Shown piece by piece: positions 21,291 to 31,079 of a DNA stretch of 64,000 nucleotides (position 1 is the stretch's first letter; each line of letters begins with the position of its first letter). The stretch covers positions 74,501-138,500 of the forward strand of contig OZ024848.1 in NCBI GenBank assembly GCA_964017145.1, in the 5' to 3' direction. The stretch is from Agrocybe praecox. Taxonomy: Eukaryota; Basidiomycota; Agaricomycetes; Agaricales; Agrocybaceae. The notes below the pieces were generated by a model that did not search any database, had not been told where the DNA came from, and was given only the letters and a program-made list of their open reading frames with translations. The position numbers and the translations under genes were made by a program.

Positions 21291-21561
21291 TTTTCTCCTG
21301 AGATTATATATGTATATCCTTCCATTCGCAAGGTTTTTGTATTTCTATCATGCATCGCAAACGCTCATCCTGTATATTATATCTTACACGCTAGTTACTA
21401 CAATATCATTATGATTTGCAACGAATTTGTAATTCGCAGGCTAATGACCTGAAAGAATTTAAGCAGAGATCGCTCCAGGTCAGCAATTTAGGTACAATAT
21501 ACAATGAAGTCTCACTTGAAGAAAATAAAATGGAATCCCTCCTGGCAGGAAGGCGAGTCAC

Positions 21562-21785
21562 TCAGAGACTTTTATCCAGCTCTCGGAGTCCCCGAATGAC
21601 AGTACCTGTGCAACCTCCAGCGTTGTCGCTACAAAGTTGGATGGTGGATGCTGCTTTCTACAGAAAGAAAAGGAAGGGAAATGACATCCCTCAGTGAGTA
21701 AACTAGCTTAAAAGTGCTTGCGGAGAATAGATATATAGATACTCACGAGTGAACTGGATGAAGCAGTGGTCATGAAGGAGGAGAT
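21562..21785 (-). pseudogene. Decayed copy of the short secreted-protein gene
   Basis: Exon 2 (21657-21562, minus) encodes KAASTIQLCSDNAGGCTGTV and ends in a stop, nearly identical to exon 2 of the gene at 404-696. The intron is conserved, but only the last ~35 bases of exon 1 remain. Upstream sequence is replaced at about 21785 by an AT-rich stretch similar to 34590-34930. Confidence 0.6.
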
Positions 21786-22110
21786 TACTCTATAATTAAG
21801 CAAACGCAGTTTTTTGTGTACATTTATTTGGTTTCTATCCTTATTGTTCTTGAGTCTGCAAACAATGCAATCCTTTCCGGAATTTGTGGCCGTCTGTCTT
21901 CCAATTTTACCTGTTCAAATTTCCTTTACAAACTTTCTAGAAAAGTACACTATCATACCCCTAAGCCGAAGCGGAGCGAGGCCGCACCTTGTTACGATGA
22001 GAATGATGAAGACATTTCTGAGGGTCAGCATTACGAATACGATTGGGCGTTGAATCTGTCAGTGGCTTGTTGAGTTTTAGAGACATGCTTTTATACTGAT
22101 TACGCTTGAG
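21786..22110. repeat. AT-rich stretch related to 34590-34930
   Basis: Shared strings include ATTAAGCAAACGC, TTATTGTTCTT, TTTTACCT and GGAGCGAGGC in the same order as near 34595-34930. This suggests a diverged duplicated non-coding segment. No gene is evident. Confidence 0.35.
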
Positions 22111-22659
22111 ATTAATTGTAACTCCTGGGATGCAATGCGGCCTTCAAGTTTTGACATGCTAATAGGAATGTATTGTGCGTTTTTCTATCTTTATGCGCAT
22201 ATATTTTATCTGTCGAACCGTCTCCACACGGCGACTTTGTCCTATTCAAGACATTCAACACGTCTTGAAATAAGTCGCTCTCAAACACCAAAGTATATAC
22301 TATGTGAAAATCTTCCTCTTGTACTACAGCGTTAGTATAGATCTCTTGAATCATATTTTAGCCAGTGCAATTAGGAGCGCAAGTTGTTGAAAACGTAGGC
22401 TCCACCAGTGGTAACCGCTAAGAAATTTAGACACGCGCTTAAGGCTATTTTGAGACTGTAGCCAGCTATTACTATGATTAGCGCTGACGCCCCAAAGCTA
22501 GTAGCTGAATACAGATTATTTAACGTTTTTGGACGACACAAGTTTATTTTCTTAAGCCGAGATTACTTCTCCACTTTTCGCTAACAAATTTATATAAGAG
22601 CACGACAAATGTATGAGTTGTTCTCTCCCAAAAGTTATTCCCAGAGTGCTGTGATATAT
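22111..22659 (-). repeat. 3' flank of secreted-protein module 3
   Basis: This is the inverse of 28862-29250 and, distally, of 1-310. It is non-coding. Confidence 0.6.
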
Positions 22660-23191
22660 CTAGACAGGCGAACATGTGAATGAGTTCGCCTTGTCGTTGA
22701 AGTTGACATTTCCAGCTGTTCCTGGAACATTGAACATGCTCCATGTTCCACCTTGGAGAAACACGCCTCCACCTTTTGTTGTGTCGCATCCGAATGCACT
22801 AAATAACAAAAAGACAAAAAATGATTAGCCGACGGACAACCTCGGTGTTTAAGATATGTGCACGCCTACTCACGCTGCAAAGGTACAGACGAATCCGCCG
22901 GGAATCACGGCAGAAGATACCTCGTCACTTAAGAACGAAAGTCCTCCAGTGAAATTGGTGCAAGTGTCGGATACAACAGGAACATTAACGCAGCCAGTAC
23001 CGACGTTGCCTGTGCATAATTCGATGGTCGGCGCAATGTCCTAGGAGAAGGAAAATGGTTTTTTTCGGCTGCAGACATTACGGCAAAGAGAGACGTACAG
23101 TATTCCTTGCGGAAAGCTTGGAGTTTGAGACCGGAGATGCTATAGCAGAAGTGGCGAAGACAGCGACGACGAGGGCGATGAGGGAGAACAT
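22660..23191 (-). CDS. Six-cysteine small secreted protein, copy 3
   Basis: The minus-strand start at 23191 gives the same signal peptide (MFSLIALVVAVFATSATAS...) and the same three exons and GT-AG introns as copies 1 and 4. All six cysteines are kept. Exon 2 carries DIAPTIELCTGNVGTGC followed by VNVPVVSDTC, where copies 1 and 4 have ATIPVVSDTC. Exon 3 differs from copy 4 by very few residues. A TATAAA motif lies at 23281-23286 (minus), 90 bp before the ATG. The gene lies in the left arm of the inverted repeat around the assembly gap, facing away from copy 4. No function can be assigned beyond a secreted, disulphide-rich protein. Confidence 0.85.
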
Positions 23192-23280
23192 TTTGAATGA
23201 TGTGTATTGCCTTTTTGCTCTTTGCTTTTTGCTTTTTGCTTGGGCTTGCTGATGTATAAAGATGCAACTTCGAGCACGCT

Positions 23281-23286
23281 TTTATA
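23281..23286 (-). promoter_or_regulatory. TATA box of secreted-protein gene 3
   Basis: TATAAA on the minus strand, 90 bp upstream of the ATG at 23191, inside the block conserved in all copies. Confidence 0.5.
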
Positions 23287-24076
23287 GGGTTTCAAAGAAA
23301 ATAATAATACATAATACATGTTCATCTATTACATTCATGGTCGGTGGTTTCTTGCTCGCGATGATAGAAGGTGTCTATTTTTGGTTTCAATCCGATCGCG
23401 TATCTATTTATAGAAGTAAATGTACATGTACCCGGGCATATAAAAACACCTGATGCTCAATCAAGCAAGTTTACTTTCACTCGTCGAGAACAAGTTCTTC
23501 TTTAATAAACAGGCGATATTAAAGGGCCGATAATTTTAGTTATTCTCTTGATCCTTCTTTCAGAAAATGTACGAGGCAGTACTATCCATGTGGCCCTGTG
23601 CTATTCTATTAGGGTGTTCCATTATCAGTAGTAGAAGTATCTAAGTTGAATATGAGTTCTCTAATGCTATTTATATTCTGTTCATCACCCAATTCCAGAT
23701 GCTCGGATGTTCAGCCGCGTCGGGCGCTTATAATTAAATACTCAACGATGAAGCCGGTGCCGCTGTTCCCATTGGACATGTCGTAGGTTCCACCATTTGA
23801 TACCACACCTACTACGGGGGGTTTGATTCGATGCTGATTCACGGTTATGCCCACTGGAAGGGGAAAGGATCAGGGGAAAAAAGGAGAAGAGGAGAGACAT
23901 TGAGTTGCCAGTTCTTCAACAGAAATCACCAGCATAGCATACTCACTGATGTTTTTCGGTAATATCAACTCGCTAGGGTGTGTATAGAAAAAACATTCAT
24001 TCCCATGGATCCGGGACGATGGCATTGGACACTTGGCTGTCGAAGCGGGCGAGTGAGCCAGACACCCTGGGAACAT

Positions 24077-24180
24077 TAACTTTTCAGGTCACCCGAACAT
24101 TTGCGAAAAACCTTGATTTCAGAGTTTCACGTCACCTGAAAACCCAAACTCGCTAGTTTTTGGGTGACCTGAAAAGTTGA
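24077..24180. mobile_element. Palindromic MITE-like element, copy 3
   Basis: TTAACTTTTCAGGTCACCC and GGGTGACCTGAAAAGTTGA bound 104 bp with the usual internal inverted repeat. Confidence 0.75.
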
Positions 24181-24470
24181 GCTTCGCGAGGTGGGAGAAA
24201 TCGATGCAGCATCCAGACTCGAATAAGATACTAAGGCAGCCTGACGTGTTTGATAGTCCGTTCTTGGGTGGGGATACGTATTCTGGGGTCGGGGTGATTT
24301 GGGGTGAGTGGGAAGGTGCGGTGAAGAAAGTATCGGACGTCCTATATGTGGTCTTAGTTTCTGCGTCGATGTATTTGGATTGTCGATTGGGTTGGCTGAA
24401 GCTGGGACAGAGACGGCAGCGGCGTTGATTATAGCAGCAAGACATTCGTTTAGTGTTAAAATCTTGGCTG
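24181..24470 (-). pseudogene. Decayed secreted-protein gene fragment next to MITE
   Basis: The minus strand is homologous to 26741-27020, but the signal-peptide start codon is lost (TTTTAACA in place of ATGTTCACA). The overlapping frame SKYIDAETKTTYRTSDTFF...LSNTSGCLSILFES...IDFSHL is conserved in all three copies of this sequence. The MITE lies immediately after the last conserved codons. Confidence 0.45.
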
Positions 24471-24599
24471 TCCGTCGTCTGCGTCAGGTTCGAACGAAGA
24501 GTCGCTGGGAGGTGTTAGGTTTGTGTTGTTTGTGTTTGAATTTTATCGAGCGCCCTTTTATCCGTTTAATATACGCGCTAGGACGTTGAAACGTTATGT

Positions 24600-25460
24600 C
24601 GAGTTCAGAACCACAACTAGAGGTTTTCTCCCGATGGGATGGGTTTGGGACTGTTGAGTACCGATTTTAGCAGGTTAATGTAACTAACGTACTCACGTTT
24701 ATACAGCACATTCTTTTTTATTATTTTTATTATTTTAGTCAAGGGTGCATACATAATCACGCATTATGAATTTCCAAGCATTCCCCTTGTAGTTTGAGTC
24801 TTTCAGTGGTAACCGCCGAGTCTCTCGTCTTCTTCTAATCCCGCATAATATTTTATGTCAGCCAAAGAGGTTGAGGGAATGATGAAGCTTGGGTTCATTA
24901 TCGACACCTCGCGGAGATGATGTTTATGCTTTCGGTCACTCAAGGGAAAAATCGATTTGACATCTTAGGTGCCGGGTGGAATCAGGTCGCGCACTGGGGT
25001 ATGAGCCATCTCAATGATTGTCGCCAGTTGAGGAAAAGGACGGGCAGCCGTAGAATCCGACTTGGAGGTTCAAGAATATGGCATCGTATCATCTTGCGCC
25101 TCCAAATTCGACAAGCAGAGGCGTCGCAAGGCAGACACGTAACGAGAGAGAAATAGATCATTCAGCAATTCAGCCGTCATTGGCTCAGCGATACAAGAAT
25201 CCCAGAGCAGAAGAAGATAAGACGAATTCACAGCAGCAGCAACAGCTACTTCAATGTTAGAGCAAAGAGGCTAGTTAGCGACTAACTCGAAGAGAGCAAG
25301 CATGACCAAATATTAATAAGGCCCCTGGCGGCAATGCCACAATTCCACAAACCGCGTCAAGTTTTTTTAAAGTCTTTTTTGACCCTTCGTCGCTGTTTCG
25401 AACGACGACCACGGGCAACAATGTGCTCTCAAATCTACAAAGGATCACTTCTCCCTCCAT
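24600..25460 (+). repeat. Duplicated 5' flank of the Dgk1-like gene, copy A
   Basis: This segment aligns by eye with 31080-31980, which leads directly into the start of the gene at 32002. The match includes CGAACGACGACCACGGGCAA and ends just before the gene's start codon, where sequence changes to ATTAAATCTGCACG. It also contains the trinucleotide run CAGCAGCAGCAACAG. No coding region is recognised. Confidence 0.65.
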
Positions 25461-25738
25461 TAAATCTGCACGTTTATAATCAATTAATAAAGTAACTACA
25501 GAGATATTTATTCAACTGATATGGGTCAACTTAGCCGGAAACATTTTCTGATGGGCACTTGGTATCACACATTGGATGTATTGGAAGGAGGTGCAGCAGC
25601 GCAGGGACGAGACACGACCAGCGAAATGATAGTGGATTAAGTAGGAAACACGGCGAGTACGAGAATACATATGGAGTACGAGGTGTGGGAATGATCCCGT
25701 GAGTAGACAATGTGAGGTACCTAGGGACATAGTCTAAC
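25461..25738. other. Unassigned sequence before the assembly gap
   Basis: No gene or repeat is recognised apart from TCCATTAAATCTGCACGTT (also near 7507) at its left edge. Confidence 0.4.
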
Positions 25739-25938
25739 NNNNNNNNNNNNNNNNNNNNNNNNNNNNNNNNNNNNNNNNNNNNNNNNNNNNNNNNNNNNNN
25801 NNNNNNNNNNNNNNNNNNNNNNNNNNNNNNNNNNNNNNNNNNNNNNNNNNNNNNNNNNNNNNNNNNNNNNNNNNNNNNNNNNNNNNNNNNNNNNNNNNNN
25901 NNNNNNNNNNNNNNNNNNNNNNNNNNNNNNNNNNNNNN
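25739..25938. other. Assembly gap of exactly 200 N
   Basis: Two hundred consecutive N lie at the centre of the inverted repeat. The right arm resumes at 25939 with ATTGAAGTAGCTGTTGCTG, the exact inverse of the end of the left arm at about 25237-25256. The round size suggests a scaffolding placeholder. Confidence 0.98.
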
Positions 25939-26740
25939 ATTGAAGTAGCTGTTGCTGGTGCTGTCAATTCGTCTTATCTTTTCCTGCTCTGGGTTTCTTG
26001 TATCGCTGAGCCAATGACGGCTGAATTGCTCAATAATATATTTCTCTCTCTTTACGTGTCTGCCTTGTGACTCCTTTGCTTGTCTAATTTGGAGGTTCAA
26101 GATGATACGATGCCATATTCTTGAACCTCCATATCGGATTCTACGGCTCCCCGTCCTTTTCCTCAACTGGCGACAATCATTGAGATTGCTCATACCCCAG
26201 CGCGTGAGCTGATTCCATCCGGCACCTAAAGAACTTCTATGTCAAATCGGTTTTTCTCTTGGGTGACCGAAAGCATAAACATTACCTCCGCGAGGTGTTG
26301 ATAACGAGTCCAAGCTTTATCATTCCCTCAACTTCTTTGGCCGACATAAAATATTATTCGGGATTAGAAGAAGACGAGAGACTCGGCGGTTACCACTGAA
26401 AGACTCAAACGACAAGAGGAATACTTTGGAATTCGTAATGCGCGATTTTGTGTACATCCTTGACTAAAATAATAATAATAATAATAAAGGATGTGCTGTA
26501 TAAACGTGAGTACGTTGGTTACATTAACTTGCTAAAATCGGTACTCAACAGTCTCAAACCTATCCCATCTGGAGAAAACCTCTGGTTCTGGTTCTGAACT
26601 CGATATCATATTTCACCGTTCTAGCGCGTATATGTAAAAGGATAAAAGGGCGCTCGATAAAATTCAAACACCAACGATATAAACCTAACATCTCCCAGCG
26701 GCTCCTCGTTCGAGCCTGACACAGACGATGCACAACCAAG

Positions 26741-27124
26741 ATGTTCACACTAAAGGAAGCTCTTGCTGCTATGATCATCGCCGCTGCCGTCTCTGTCCCA
26801 GCTTCAGCCAGCCCAATGGACAATCCAAATATATCGACGCAGAAACTAAGGCCACATATAGCACGTCCGAATCTTTCTTCACCGCACCCTCCCACTCACC
26901 CCAAATCACCCCCATCCCAGAATACATATCCCCACGCAGGAAGGGTCTATCAAACACGTCAGGCTGCCTCAATATCTCATTCGAGTCCAGAGATTCCATC
27001 GATTTCTCCCACCTCGCGACGCTCAACTCTTCAGGTTACCCCTGTCAGAATTTGGGATTTACGCTCTTGCAGCGTTCGGCCGTTGCCGCAGATTACAAGA
27101 TCGTGTGACGGCCCATTAGATTAG
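26741..27124 (+). CDS. Putative small secreted protein (frame uncertain)
   Basis: ATG 26741 opens a convincing signal peptide (MFTLKEALAAMIIAAAVSVP, then ASASP), followed by a Ser/Pro/Thr-rich stretch in the same frame up to 27124 (127 codons). An overlapping frame (SKYIDAETKATYSTSESFF...GLSNTSGCLNISFES) shows more conservative substitutions among the three copies (24181-24470 and 30632-30890 on minus). The true mature protein may therefore lie in that frame after an unrecognised intron or frameshift. TATA-like ATAAAAGG lies about 100 bp upstream. This is the only copy with an intact start. It may be a secreted-protein gene caught in the duplications, or a relic. Confidence 0.4.
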   Translation: MFTLKEALAAMIIAAAVSVPASASPMDNPNISTQKLRPHIARPNLSSPHPPTHPKSPPSQNTYPHAGRVYQTRQAASISHSSPEIPSISPTSRRSTLQVTPVRIWDLRSCSVRPLPQITRSCDGPLD

Positions 27125-27329
27125 AATCGTCGCGTACCGCATTTTACCCGCAAAGACCTGCTTAACATCAGTCTGCTCGTGTTGAGTCTCATAACCAACT
27201 GAGGATGTTCGGAAGCGACCTTAACCGGTTTTCTGACAACCCCAAAACTAGCGCTATCAAACACGTCAGGCTGCCTCAGTATCTTATTCGAGTCCAGAGA
27301 TTCCATCAATTTCTCCCACCTCGCGACGC

Positions 27330-27434
27330 TCAATTTTTCAGGTTACCCCAAAACTAACGAGTTTGGGTTTTCAGGTGACGTGAAATTGTGAAATCATGAT
27401 TTTTCGCAAATTTTCGGGTGACCTGAAAAGTTGA
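27330..27434. mobile_element. Palindromic MITE-like element, copy 4
   Basis: TCAATTTTTCAGGTTACCC and GGGTGACCTGAAAAGTTGA bound 105 bp. A half copy (CTCAACTCTTCAGGTTACCCC) lies near 27029-27049, suggesting a partial duplication of the insertion site. Confidence 0.7.
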
Positions 27435-28241
27435 TATTCCCAGGGTGTCTGGCTCACTCGCACGCTTCGCCAGCCAAGTGTCCAATGTCATTGTCCCGGA
27501 AGGGAATGAATGCTTTATCTATACACACTCCGGCGAGTTGATATTACCGAAAAACATCAACTCGGCCCCCAGGATCACTAGTGAGGTTGCTATGCTGGTT
27601 ATTTCTGTTGAAGAACTGGCAGTTCAATGTCTCTCCTCTTCTCATTTTTGTCCCTGTTCCTTTTTCCTTCCATTGGACATAACCGTGAATTAGTATCGAA
27701 TCTACCCCCCGTAGTAGGCGTGGTATCAAATGGTGGAACCTACGAAATGTCCAATGTGAAGAGTGGCACCAGCTTCATCGTTGAGTATGTAATTATAAGC
27801 GCCCGACGCGGCTGAACCATCCGAGCATCTGGAATTAGGTGATGAACGAAATATAAACAGCATTAGAGAACTCATATTCAACTTAGATACTTCTACTGCC
27901 GATAATGGAACACTCTAATAGAATAGCACAGAGCCACATGGATAGTACTGCCTCGTACATTTGCTGAAAGAAGGATCGAGAGAATACCTCAAATTATCGG
28001 CCCTTTAATATCGCCTGTTTATTAAAGAAGAACTTGTTCTCGACGAGTGAAAGTAAACTTGCTTGATTGAGCATCAGGTGTTTTCATATGCCCGGGTACA
28101 TGTACATTGACCTCTATAAATAGATAGGCGATCGGATTGAAACCAAAAATAGACACTTTCTATCATCGCGAGCAAGAAACCACCGACCATGAATGTAATA
28201 GATGAATATGTATTATGTATTATTATTTTTCTTTGAAACCC
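27435..28241 (+). repeat. Upstream part of secreted-protein module 4
   Basis: Homologous to 2517-3630 on the same strand and to the inverted modules. It includes CTGGCTCACTCGCACGCTTC just after the MITE, the relic two-part reading, and the conserved promoter block. No intact gene is seen. Confidence 0.6.
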
Positions 28242-28247
28242 TATAAA
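28242..28247 (+). promoter_or_regulatory. TATA box of secreted-protein gene 4
   Basis: TATAAA lies 88 bp upstream of the ATG at 28330. A second TATAAATA lies about 125 bp further upstream after GTACATGTACATTGAC. Confidence 0.55.
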
Positions 28248-28329
28248 TGCGTGCTCAAAGTTGCATTTTTATACATCAGCAAGCCCAAGCAAAAAGAAAA
28301 AAGAAAAAAGGCAATACACACCATTCAAA

Positions 28330-28861
28330 ATGTTCTCGCTCATCGCTCTCGTCGTCGCTGTCTTCGCCACTTCTGCTACAGCATCTCCAGTCTCAGACTC
28401 CAAGCTTGTCGCAAGGAATACTGTATGTATCTCTTTGCCGCAATATCTACAGCCGAAAAAAACCATTTTCCTTCTCCTAGGACGTTGTGCCAAGCATCGA
28501 ATTATGCACAGGCAACGTCGGTACAGGCTGTGCGACTATTCCTGTTGTATCCGACACCTGCACCAATTTCACTGGAGGACTTTCGTTCTTAAGTGACGAG
28601 GTATCTTCTGCCGTGATTCCCGCCGGATTCGTCTGTACCTTTGCAGCGTGAGTAGATGTGCACATATCTTAAACACCGAAGTTGTCCGTCAGCTAATCAA
28701 TTTTTGTCTTTTTGTTATTTAGTGCATTCGGATGCGACACAACAAAAGGTGGCGGCGTGTTTCTCCAAGGTGGAACATGGAGCATGTTCAGTGTTCCAGG
28801 AACAGCTGGAAATGTCAACTTCAACGACAAGGCGAACTCATTCACATGTTCGCCTGTCTAG
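28330..28861 (+). CDS. Six-cysteine small secreted protein, copy 4
   Basis: Exons 28330-28422, 28481-28647 and 28723-28861 are joined by GT-AG introns. The signal peptide is MFSLIALVVAVFATSATASP. The short segment after it ends in VARNT, and cysteine 1 follows in DVVPSIELCTGNVGTGC. The remaining cysteines are in VSDTC, GFVCTFA, AFGCDTT and FTCSPV. Exon 3 appears identical to that of copy 1 at the protein level, indicating recent duplication or gene conversion. The gene is on the plus strand, opposite to copy 3 across the gap. Function is unknown, with the same candidate roles as the other copies. Confidence 0.86.
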
Positions 28862-29828
28862 ATATATCACAGCACTCTGGGAATAACTTTTGGGAGAGAA
28901 CAACTCATTCATTTGTCGTGCTCTTATATAAATTTGTTAGCCAAAAGTGGGAGAAGTAATCTCGGCTTAATAAAATAAACTTGTGTCGTCCCAAAACGTT
29001 AAATAATCTGTATTCAGTAGCTCTGGGGCGTCAGCGCTAATCATAGTAATAGCTGGCTACGGTCTAAAAATAGCGTTGAGCGCGGTTACCACTGATGGAG
29101 CCCACTTTTTCAACAACTTGCGCTCCTGGTTGCACTAGGTAAAATATTATTCAAGAAATTGATATTAACGCTGTAGCGCAAGAGGAAGATTTTCACATAG
29201 TATGTACTTTGGTATTTGAGAGTGACATGTGTCAAAGTAGTATGACTTTACCACTACTACGACCTACTAGAGTATGACGCCGCTCAGGCATTGTGTATGG
29301 CGGTCAAGTGGGTAAAAATAAAAAGCGATCAAAACTTGGACTTTTTACCATTTGCGACCCAAATTTGGCCCTTTTTTGTATGCTCAGTTCGGATTAACAA
29401 ATATGGTCGCTTTTGGAGTTTTTGTCTCAAACTTCAATGAAATGAGCCACATTTTTAGGTGTGCCTACAACTTGACTTAGGTTTCTGGGCATTTACTTTA
29501 TTTGTCTGTATAAAATTGTATACGAGACACTATTTATATATGCGACACCAAATACTTAGATGATATGCGACAGAAACTTTAGGTGCGACATAAATTTTGA
29601 ATGAGCCAGAAACTTTTTAGCGACACTATTTTCGTATGCTGGAAAGCGTCCCGAAAATAGAGACCCTCTCAGCGTGCGTTATATTTGGATCATTGAACTC
29701 TTAGATCTCCGAACGTCGTCGTACAAACGCTGTCTCCACGTGTAACGGTGAGCTCAATTATTACAGACTACAGTGCGACGGCCGTGTGCACTCGATGGAA
29801 ATTGTGTAATGGATCGGACGTGAGGTCC
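28862..29828. other. 3' flank of module 4 and AT-rich spacer
   Basis: About 28862-29250 is the conserved 3' flank. From 29260 to 29828 the sequence is AT-rich, with repeated phrases of the type GCGACA..AAACTTT / GCGACACTATTT near 29540-29640. No gene is seen. Confidence 0.5.
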
Positions 29829-30105
29829 TTACTGCGCGGCCGGGTTGAAGAACATATCTGCGACAGTCGCCCCATAGAGTGTGCCAAGGCGAGATGTAAC
29901 CGCAGGGATGGAGCTTAAGTCCAGTAGAAAGATTTCCTTCAAGAGAGAAATGGGACGGGGTGAGCAACGGTACAATTGGGTACATGAATCTTAGGGAAAG
30001 CCAAACATTTCGTGCTGCGAAGTTTGTGTCCCCTATTGGGGCGGCTAAGACTATACCAATAGATGCTATGGTGGCAATAGAGACGGCCATTCTCATGGTG
30101 AACAT
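29829..30105 (-). CDS. Very small secreted protein (~69 residues)
   Basis: Minus-strand exon 1 (30105-30007) encodes MFTMRMAVSIATIASIGIVL followed by AAPIGDTNFAARN, a clear signal peptide plus short propeptide. A GT-AG intron of about 70 nt follows (GTTTGG...TTGAAG). Exon 2 (29936-29829) encodes EIFLLDLSSIPAVTSRLGTL and YGATVADMFFNPAAQ, then a stop. There are no cysteines. The ARN/intron arrangement after the signal peptide parallels the six-cysteine family, so the two could share an ancestral first exon. A fossil of exon 2 (FLLALLSSIPSVT...FEDMFFN) lies at about 2815-2920. Function is unknown. Confidence 0.5.
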
Positions 30106-30179
30106 TGTGGGTTTCTCGTCAAGGTTGCTTTCCAGAGAATCATTAGACTTTACGAGCTTACGAGTAGTAATTTGCGTTG

Positions 30180-30516
30180 TGTTCCCAGGATCCTTTTATA
30201 TCTCGGATGGCGCATTCAATTTTCGGGTTGTGTCCGTCGTCGAGTTCAGAATGAAGCTGGTGCCACTGTTCACATTAAACATGTCGTAGGTTCCACCATT
30301 TGATACCACGCCTGCTACGGGGGTTTGATTCGGTACTAAGTCACAGTTATGTTCACTGGAAGGGAAAAGGAACAGAGAAAAAAAAGGAGACATTGAGCTG
30401 CCAGATCAACTCGCTGGGGTGTGTATAGATAAAGCATTCATTCCCATGGATCCGGGACGACGACATTGGACACTTGCCTGTCGAAGTGTGCGAGTGAGCC
30501 AGACACCCTGGGAACA
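30180..30516 (-). repeat. Partial fifth copy of module upstream sequence
   Basis: Inverted partial copy: about 30250-30516 matches the module segment between the relic second exon (VSNGGTYDMFNVNSGTSF on minus) and the MITE edge. The rest of the module, including a six-cysteine gene, is absent here. Confidence 0.6.
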
Positions 30517-30631
30517 TCAACTTTTCAGGTCACCCGAAAATTTGCGAAAAACCATGATCATTGATTTCAGAGTTTCAGGTTACCTGAAAATCCAAACTCG
30601 CTAGTTTTGCGTGACCTGAATTATAAGTTGA
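30517..30631. mobile_element. Palindromic MITE-like element, copy 5
   Basis: TCAACTTTTCAGGTCACCC at the left. The right end (GTGACCTGAATTATAAGTTGA) carries a small insertion, giving 115 bp. Confidence 0.7.
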
Positions 30632-30890
30632 GCTTCGCGAGGTGGGACAAGTCGATGCAGTCTCTGGACTCGAATAAGATATTGAGGCAGCCTGACGTGT
30701 TTGATAGTCCGTTCTTGCGTGGGGATAGGTATTCTGGGATGGGGGTGATTTGGCGCGAGTGGGAGGGTGCGGTGAACAAAGATTCGCACGTACTATATGT
30801 GGCCTTAGATTCTGCGTCGATGTATTTAGATTGTCCATTGGGCTGGCTGAAGCAGAGACAGAGACGGCAGCGGCGTTGATCATAGCAGCA
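30632..30890 (-). pseudogene. Third copy of the signal-peptide gene fragment
   Basis: Minus-strand homologue of 26741-27020. The start is lost (ATTTTC for ATGTTC). The overlapping frame SKYIDAESKATYSTCESLFT...LSNTSGCLNILFES is again conserved. Confidence 0.45.
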
Positions 30891-31079
30891 AGAGGTTCGT
30901 TTAGTGTGAAAATCTTGGTTGTCCGTCGTCTGCGTCAGGTTCGAACGAAGAGTCGCTGGGAGATGTTAGGTTTGTGTCGTTGGTGTTTGAAATTTATCGA
31001 GCCCCCTTTTATCTTTCCACATATACGCGCTAAGACGGTGAAATGTTATGTCGAGTTCAGAACCAGAACTGGCGGTTTT

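Larger units (their letters stand above)
19900..21530 (-). repeat. Chimeric gene-fragment module, copy 2 (inverted)
   Basis: This is the inverse of about 700-2340, with the same order of epimerase-like, 731-gene-like and Aim9-like fragments and the AT-rich tail. It retains about 100 bp between the 731-gene fragment and the Aim9-like start that copy 1 lacks. Confidence 0.7.
22330..25258 (+). repeat. Left arm of a ~3-kb inverted repeat
   Basis: Read inverted, this arm matches 25939-29250. Shared order from the centre outward is: AT-rich/promoter-like segment, signal-peptide gene fragment, MITE, module upstream sequence, six-cysteine gene, 3' flank. The right arm holds ~300 extra bases near 27020-27330. 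Confidence 0.75.
25939..29250 (-). repeat. Right arm of the ~3-kb inverted repeat
   Basis: This is the inverse of 22330-25258. It carries the B copy of the Dgk1-like 5' flank (25939-26640), the best-preserved signal-peptide gene (26741), a MITE (27330) and secreted-protein copy 4. It includes an (AAT)n run near 26480. Confidence 0.75.

Noticed and set aside
25531..26193. A 220-codon frame on the minus strand across the gap
   Set aside because: It runs through 200 N and joins the two arms of an inverted repeat; the reading is an artefact.
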